64,000 nt of DNA from [Anoxybacillus] calidus (GTDB taxonomy: Bacteria; Bacillota; Bacilli; Bacillales; Anoxybacillaceae). The stretch is from contig NZ_JACDUU010000001.1 of assembly GCF_013760845.1 (NCBI RefSeq), positions 1 through 64,000 of the forward strand, read 5' to 3'. Both the position numbers and the translations under genes were made by a program. Below, in pieces: positions 60,232 to 64,000 of the stretch. Below the pieces are notes generated by a model. That model was given only the letters and a program-made list of their open reading frames with translations. It did no database searches and was not told the DNA's origin. How positions within the stretch are numbered: position 1 is the first letter of the stretch; each line of letters starts with the position of its first letter.

Positions 60232-60267
60232 GCCGCAGGGAGAATAGTTCGTTGCCTGTGGTTTTTT
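60232..60267 (+). terminator. First of two tandem terminators
   Basis: GCCGCAGG arm, with CCGCAGG (60233-60239) pairing with CCTGTGG (60255-60261), followed by TTTTTTATT. Confidence 0.82.
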
Positions 60268-60276
60268 ATTTCCAAA

Positions 60277-60308
60277 GCCGCAGGACGACACTGTACCTGC
60301 GGTTTTTT
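60277..60308 (+). terminator. Second of two tandem terminators
   Basis: CCGCAGG (60278-60284) pairs with CCTGCGG (60296-60302), followed by TTTTTTG. Its 5' arm is identical to that of the first terminator, so the arms could exchange partners. AAAGGAGGTG of the next gene starts 12 nt later. Confidence 0.85.
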
Positions 60309-60329
60309 GTTTAAAGGAGGTGAAATGGA

Positions 60330-60470
60330 ATGACGATTCATTTGTTTTTTATTACGGTGACAATTGAAATACGAAAGCCGACAAACGAAGAATTGGAGCA
60401 TTACCGTTATGTGCGTCAGCTTGAAGAAGAAATAGTAGACCGTAAATGTAAAGTTTACCGACCGTTTTAA
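60330..60470 (+). CDS. YrzI family small protein
   Basis: A 46-aa ORF. MTIHLFFITVTIEIRKPTNE begins with a short hydrophobic beta-like stretch followed by a charged helix (LEEEIVDRK). The FFxTVTI start is the hallmark of YrzI-type small proteins of Bacilli, which have no known function. A perfect AAAGGAGGTGA site lies upstream. It follows two tandem terminators, so its expression may depend on read-through or on a promoter I cannot see. Confidence 0.75.
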   Translation: MTIHLFFITVTIEIRKPTNEELEHYRYVRQLEEEIVDRKCKVYRPF

Positions 60471-60504
60471 TCACAAAATTGGAAAAGGAAAGGGGTTTTT
60501 TTCA

Positions 60505-60564
60505 ATGGAAACGATAAAGTATTTGCTTATTATGTGGATTTTGGGGACGGGAGATTCCACCTAA
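60505..60564 (+). CDS. Possible 19-aa peptide ORF
   Basis: METIKYLLIMWILGTGDST: a short hydrophobic peptide. AAGGAAAGGGG lies upstream with spacing of about 9 nt through a T-run. No family is recognised. It may be chance; listed because it lies in line with other well-signalled tiny ORFs. Confidence 0.3.
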   Translation: METIKYLLIMWILGTGDST

Positions 60565-60584
60565 TTGAATGGCAGGGGGAATGA

Positions 60585-60662
60585 ATGGGTGTTACGGGTT
60601 TTCTTATTTACGCTCTCTTTTCGCAAAAGAAAGAAGAAGACATTAAACAAACGTTTTCATAA
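60585..60662 (+). CDS. Possible 25-aa membrane peptide ORF
   Basis: MGVTGFLIYALFSQKKEEDI and on to a TAA: one short hydrophobic segment with a charged tail. CAGGGGGAATGA lies upstream. A competing ATG in another frame lies 4 nt earlier. No family recognised. Confidence 0.4.
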   Translation: MGVTGFLIYALFSQKKEEDIKQTFS

Positions 60663-60741
60663 ATTGTTCACATCCCGTGTAATCCACTGGTTTTTTCAAA
60701 ATGTAAAATAAAATCAAAGAAGCATAAGGGAGGAAAACGGG

Positions 60742-60825
60742 ATGTTCGCAATGGTGATGGGGATTATTATTACAGCAACGATCGGTTTAATTATTGGCAC
60801 AGAAGTAAGCGTGGAAGCAGAATAA
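60742..60825 (+). CDS. 27-aa single-helix membrane peptide
   Basis: MFAMVMGIIITATIGLIIGT then EVSVEAE: one full-length membrane helix with an acidic tail. AAGGGAGG lies upstream of the ATG. It precedes the bidirectional terminator shared with sigK. No named family is recognised; a small regulatory membrane protein is possible. Confidence 0.55.
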   Translation: MFAMVMGIIITATIGLIIGTEVSVEAE

Positions 60826-60830
60826 TAAAG

Positions 60831-60864
60831 AAAAGGAGCAATCCCTTAACGATTGCTCCTTTTA
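60831..60864. terminator. Bidirectional terminator after sigK
   Basis: AAAAGGAGCAATC and GATTGCTCCTTTT form a 13-bp stem with CCTTAAC loop; A- and T-runs allow both directions. Confidence 0.88.
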
Positions 60865-60882
60865 CTTTGCGAAAGTATGTGG

Positions 60883-61596
60883 CTATCTCCGCTTCTCTTT
60901 TTCGTTTCGATAAAACTCATGAAACATTTTCATGAGCGCCCGCTTTTCAATTCGAGATACATAGCTTCTTGAAATGCCAAGTTCTTTGGCGATTTCCCGC
61001 TGCGTTTTTTCCTTCTGTAAATCAAGGCCAAACCGGCTAATAATCACTTTTTTTTCACGTTCATCAAGAATGTCAATATATTTTCTAATTTTCTCTAATT
61101 CCATGTTTAATTGGATCATATCAACGACATCATCTTCTGATTCGGATTTTAAGATATCGAGGAGGCTGATTTCGTTCCCTTCTTTGTCTTGACCAATCGG
61201 GTCATGAAGGGAGACATCTTTTTTCGTTTTTTTTAAAGAACGGAGATGCATCAATATTTCGTTTTCAATACACCGAGCCGCATAGGTGGCAAGTTTCGTC
61301 CCTTTCCCTTGGGAATAGCTTTCAATTGCCTTAATAAGACCGATCGTACCGATGGAAATTAAATCTTCCGTATCTTCTCCTGTGTTTTCAAATTTTTTTA
61401 CGATATGGGCAACAAGGCGTAAGTTATGTTCAATTAAAATGTTTCTTGCTTTCTGATCTCCTTGTGCCATAAGCTGTAAATATTTTTCTTCTTCTTGTGG
61501 GCTTAACGGTTGAGGAAATGCATTATTCTTGACATATGACACTAAAAACAGTAGCTCTTTTACAATAAAAGCTAACGCAGATAATAAACCGGACAT
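60883..61596 (-). CDS. sigK: RNA polymerase sporulation sigma factor SigK, intact
   Basis: A 237-aa sigma-70-family factor for late mother-cell genes. The N-terminal roughly 20 residues ([20 protein letters not shown]) are the pro-sequence removed by the SpoIVFB protease. Region 2 has [20 protein letters not shown] and [20 protein letters not shown]; region 4 has [20 protein letters not shown]. The reading frame is continuous, so no skin-type element interrupts it as in B. subtilis. GAGGTGAGAAG precedes the ATG. Confidence 0.97.
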   Translation of the reverse strand: MSGLLSALAFIVKELLFLVSYVKNNAFPQPLSPQEEEKYLQLMAQGDQKARNILIEHNLRLVAHIVKKFENTGEDTEDLISIGTIGLIKAIESYSQGKGTKLATYAARCIENEILMHLRSLKKTKKDVSLHDPIGQDKEGNEISLLDILKSESEDDVVDMIQLNMELEKIRKYIDILDEREKKVIISRFGLDLQKEKTQREIAKELGISRSYVSRIEKRALMKMFHEFYRNEKEKRR

Positions 61597-61644
61597 CTTC
61601 TCACCTCACGCCAATAATTTTAGGCGTTTGCCTATTATTCTATA

Positions 61645-61650
61645 TGTATG
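61645..61650 (-). promoter_or_regulatory. Sporulation-type -10 (CATACA) before sigK
   Basis: On the minus strand CATACATAT lies about 50 nt upstream of the sigK ATG. CATACA resembles the -10 of sigma-E promoters, expected for sigK. No convincing -35 was found. Confidence 0.4.
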
Positions 61651-61821
61651 AAAATCAAAGTCTGTCCGTGTTTATTTATGAAAAAAAGATAAGAAATTGC
61701 GGCTAAGTATTAAAAAGAACGCTAATCTTTTTTCTTTCATGTATAATGGTATAGTATAATTTTTTCGGAATATCGTTTAAAAAAGAAGCTTGTCTTTGTA
61801 CATACATAGGAGGGAAATAAA

Positions 61822-62418
61822 GTGCATGAACTGATTCAAACGATTTTTACGTTTTTAGCGGACCTAGGATATATAGGGGTTGCGCTTGGATTAATGATTG
61901 AGATCATTCCGAGTGAAATTGTATTGTCTTATGCAGGATATTTAGTATCGCGCGGGGAAATTACGTTTATCGGTGCGGTCATTGCCGGCACGATCGGCGG
62001 TACACTCGCGCAAGTTTTTCTTTATTGGATGGGATATTACGGCGGCCGTCCATTTTTAGATAAATACGGTAAATATTTGTTGATTAATAAAAAACATCTT
62101 GATGTATCTGAGGAATGGTTTCAAAAATATGGAACAGGGGTTATTTTTACCGCTCGTTTTATTCCGGTTGTGCGCCATGCGATTTCGATACCAGCCGGAA
62201 TTGCCAAAATGCCGCTGTCTAAATTTACGCTATACACAACGGCTGCTGTGATTCCATGGTCGATTTTCTTTATTTATCTCGGTGAAAAGTTAGGTGACAA
62301 TTGGCAGCAAATTGATGAAATGGCAAGACCTTATTTGCAGCCGGTTATTACAGGAGCTATTATTGCTACACTTCTTTACATATTAGTGAGATTTATCAAG
62401 AAAAGAAAAGGGAAATAA
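61822..62418 (+). CDS. DedA family membrane protein
   Basis: A 198-aa membrane protein. Five helices are expected. MIEIIPSEIVLSYAG (glutamate motif) and FTARFIPVVRHAISIPAG (arginine-proline motif) are the two DedA/SNARE-associated signatures. Some DedA proteins flip undecaprenyl phosphate or phospholipids; the exact role here is open. The start is GTG with AGGAGG upstream. It is divergent from sigK. Confidence 0.92.
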   Translation: MHELIQTIFTFLADLGYIGVALGLMIEIIPSEIVLSYAGYLVSRGEITFIGAVIAGTIGGTLAQVFLYWMGYYGGRPFLDKYGKYLLINKKHLDVSEEWFQKYGTGVIFTARFIPVVRHAISIPAGIAKMPLSKFTLYTTAAVIPWSIFFIYLGEKLGDNWQQIDEMARPYLQPVITGAIIATLLYILVRFIKKRKGK

Positions 62419-62433
62419 TAACTTTGTTAAGCG

Positions 62434-62469
62434 GGCCTGTAAGACTGACTTGCAGGTTCGTCATTTTTT
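62434..62469 (+). terminator. Terminator after the DedA gene
   Basis: CCTGTAAG and CTTGCAGG pair (one G-U) with a 5-nt loop, followed by TTCGTCATTTTTTG. Moderate. Confidence 0.65.
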
Positions 62470-62489
62470 GAAATGAAGGAGTACTTCAC

Positions 62490-63443
62490 ATGATTCGAAC
62501 AATGGCATTAACTAAGCAACATGAGCTGTTAATGAATTTACCACTTGATCAATTAGTGGAGGAAAACATTATTTGGTATTGGGTCGATTTTCAAGCGCCT
62601 AATGAAACAGAGAAAGAAACACTCTCACAATTTTTTCGTTTTCACCCGTTATCGATAGAGGATTGCTTTCACGCCTTACAACGGCCAAAGCTTGACTATT
62701 ACGACGGCTATAACTTTTTTGTACTTCATTCTTTGCATAAAAATACGCTTGAGACGAGAGAAGTTGATGTATTTTTATCCAATCGGTATATAGTTACTTA
62801 TCATGATGAAATATTATCTGAAATCGATTTGGCCTGGAATCGAATGTACCAGCATCGATCTTCTTGGAAAAAAGGGGTGATTTACGCATTTTATTTAGTG
62901 TTGGACAAACTGGTCGATGAATATTTTCCAATCATTTATGAACTTGAAGATGAGTTAAATGATGTTGATAATAAAAATAAGGGAAAACGCTTAGAGTTAT
63001 TAATAAACCAAATCTTTGACATTCGTAGCAGATTGTTAAAACTGCGGCGAACGGTGTTTCCAATGAGGGATCTTTTGTACCGATTATTAAATTCCACTCA
63101 TATAGAAATGTCGAAGGATCAGCGTTCGCATTTTGAAGATATATATGACCATTTATTAAAACTTGCGGAGATGATTGAAGCGAATCGCGAATTAACATCT
63201 GATATCCGCGATAATTATTTATCCATCAATGCCAATCGGACTAATTCGATTATGATGGTTCTGACTGTAATTACTACTATTTTTATGCCGCTCACATTTA
63301 TTGCCGGAATATACGGAATGAACTTTGAATACATGCCGGAACTGTCATGGAAATACGGTTACTTTGCCGTTCTTGGATTTATGGCGATTTTAGGAATTTC
63401 GATGTATCTCTGGTTTCGCCGCAAAGGGTGGTTTGATCGATAA
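62490..63443 (+). CDS. CorA family magnesium transporter
   Basis: A 317-aa divalent-cation channel. A long cytoplasmic N-terminal domain (about 1-250) is followed by two C-terminal membrane helices (about 258-278 and 292-310) with the pore motif GIYGMNFEYMP. The start at 62490 has AAGGAG 8 nt upstream. Magnesium or cobalt uptake is the usual role. It stands alone between two terminators. Confidence 0.94.
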   Translation: MIRTMALTKQHELLMNLPLDQLVEENIIWYWVDFQAPNETEKETLSQFFRFHPLSIEDCFHALQRPKLDYYDGYNFFVLHSLHKNTLETREVDVFLSNRYIVTYHDEILSEIDLAWNRMYQHRSSWKKGVIYAFYLVLDKLVDEYFPIIYELEDELNDVDNKNKGKRLELLINQIFDIRSRLLKLRRTVFPMRDLLYRLLNSTHIEMSKDQRSHFEDIYDHLLKLAEMIEANRELTSDIRDNYLSINANRTNSIMMVLTVITTIFMPLTFIAGIYGMNFEYMPELSWKYGYFAVLGFMAILGISMYLWFRRKGWFDR

Positions 63444-63528
63444 AGTGATAAATGCTCCCTTTTTGTAAAAGATCATTAACGGAAACAATTGGAATGTTAG
63501 AATCAGTTGATGAAAGAGGGAGATTATA

Positions 63529-63801
63529 TTGGCTATTGATCAAATTTGCACGATTGGCCCGGCGACAAGCGACGAAGATATGATTAAGGAGCTTATTTTA
63601 CACGGAATGACCATTGTACGCCTTAACTTGTCACATGGTAATCATGAAAGCTATCATGAAGTGATTCACACCGTTCGCTCTTTAAACGAAAAGTTGGCAA
63701 CAAATGTGAAAATTCTAGGGGATTTACAAGGTTCAAAAATTCGGTTAGGGGAGATTGAAGGAGATAACATTTAACTAAAACAAGGAGAGTCATTTATTTT
63801 A
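63529..63801 (+). pseudogene. Pyruvate-kinase-like remnant with in-frame stop
   Basis: The first 81 codons from TTG 63529 (AAAGAGGGAGATT upstream) encode a pyruvate kinase N-terminus: CTIGPATSDEDMIKELI, GMTIVRLNLSHGNHESYH and ILGDLQGSKIRLGEIE. A TAA at 63772 then stops translation, yet the same frame goes on as LKQGESFIL, where pyruvate kinases have a matching LKEGSKLVI-type strand. Homology ceases soon after. The remaining roughly 400-500 residues of the enzyme are absent, so this is a decayed or partial duplicate and not the functional pyk. Confidence 0.8.
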
Positions 63802-63866
63802 CATAGCCTATTAAAGGAAACAAAAAAGAAACAAGTATGTTCTGTAAGAGGGGAAAATGATAACTT

Positions 63867-63899
63867 ACACAGGAGAAGAGGTGTTCTCCTGTGTTTTTA
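63867..63899 (+). terminator. Terminator after the pyruvate-kinase remnant
   Basis: ACACAGGAGAA and TTCTCCTGTGT form a perfect 11-bp stem with GAGGTG loop, followed by TTTTATTTA. Confidence 0.88.
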
Positions 63900-64000
63900 T
63901 TTATGGTTTAAAGCAACAGTTGCAAGTCATCTTTTGTAACATTGGTTTATACGATCGCTAAGCCGAAAATGGCAAAAGCCCGCTATTCTGACCGCGAGCT

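Overview
The window is chromosomal DNA from a spore-forming member of the Bacillaceae, most like the Geobacillus/Parageobacillus/Anoxybacillus group. The evidence is gene content and order: ruvA-ruvB-queA-tgt-yajC, spoVB, comN, secDF, recJ-apt-relA-dtd, T-box-hisS-aspS, 6S RNA, tcdA, rarA, cymR-yrvO-mnmA, recD2, alaS-ireB-ruvX, mltG, trmR-trhP1-trhP2-udk-greA, pbpI, yrrT-mtnN-mccA-mccB-yrhC and sigK. This follows the Bacillus subtilis yrb/yrv/yrr/yrh neighbourhood with a few local insertions and losses. Strong AAGGAGG-type ribosome sites, many TTG/GTG starts, T-boxes and intrinsic terminators fit a low-GC Gram-positive. I saw no tRNA, rRNA, CRISPR array, prophage or intact insertion sequence.

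Layout. 0-1 kb: an aminoglycoside-nucleotidyltransferase-like gene. 1-5.4 kb: RuvAB, a small membrane protein, queuosine synthesis (QueA, Tgt) and YajC. 5.4-10.4 kb: YrzE, SpoVB, ComN and SecDF, with a palindromic intergenic repeat. 10.35-12.6 kb: two tandem structured GC-rich repeats, an AtoE-type fatty-acid transporter and a gene-poor gap, which looks like a local accessory insertion. 12.6-24.7 kb: RecJ, Apt, RelA, Dtd, an SH3b amidase, T-box-controlled HisS-AspS, 6S RNA and TcdA. 24.7-33.6 kb: an accessory block with an RsfA-type regulator, a GntR-controlled ABC transporter operon, and an RND efflux pump next to a TetR regulator. 33.6-43.6 kb: RarA, YczE, CymR, cysteine desulfurase, MnmA, TPR protein, RecD2, small proteins and an AI-2E-family permease. 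43.6-53.1 kb: T-box-controlled AlaS, IreB, RuvX, MltG, the wobble-uridine module TrmR-TrhP1-TrhP2, Udk and GreA. 53.1-60 kb: PbpI, YrrS, a second palindromic repeat, YrzA, and the methionine-to-cysteine operon. 60-60.9 kb: a cluster of very small ORFs with tandem terminators. 60.9-64 kb: intact sigK, DedA, CorA and a pyruvate-kinase remnant with an in-frame stop.

Several genes work together. tRNA modification is represented by Tgt/QueA (queuosine), TcdA (cyclic t6A), YrvO with MnmA (2-thiouridine) and TrmR/TrhP1/TrhP2 (5-methoxyuridine). Sulfur metabolism links CymR at 35.7 kb to its probable target operon at 56.2 kb. Sporulation is represented by SpoVB, SigK, an RsfA-like protein and probably PbpI.

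The least explained items are the paired structured repeats at 10.35-10.65 kb, which show apparent compensatory changes; the inverted-repeat element present at 5.9 and 55.7 kb; the small-peptide and duplicated-terminator region at 60.1-60.8 kb; and the hisS-aspS T-box, whose specifier region (AACAC) and antiterminator base do not point to histidine. All family assignments come from reading sequence motifs; no database search was run.
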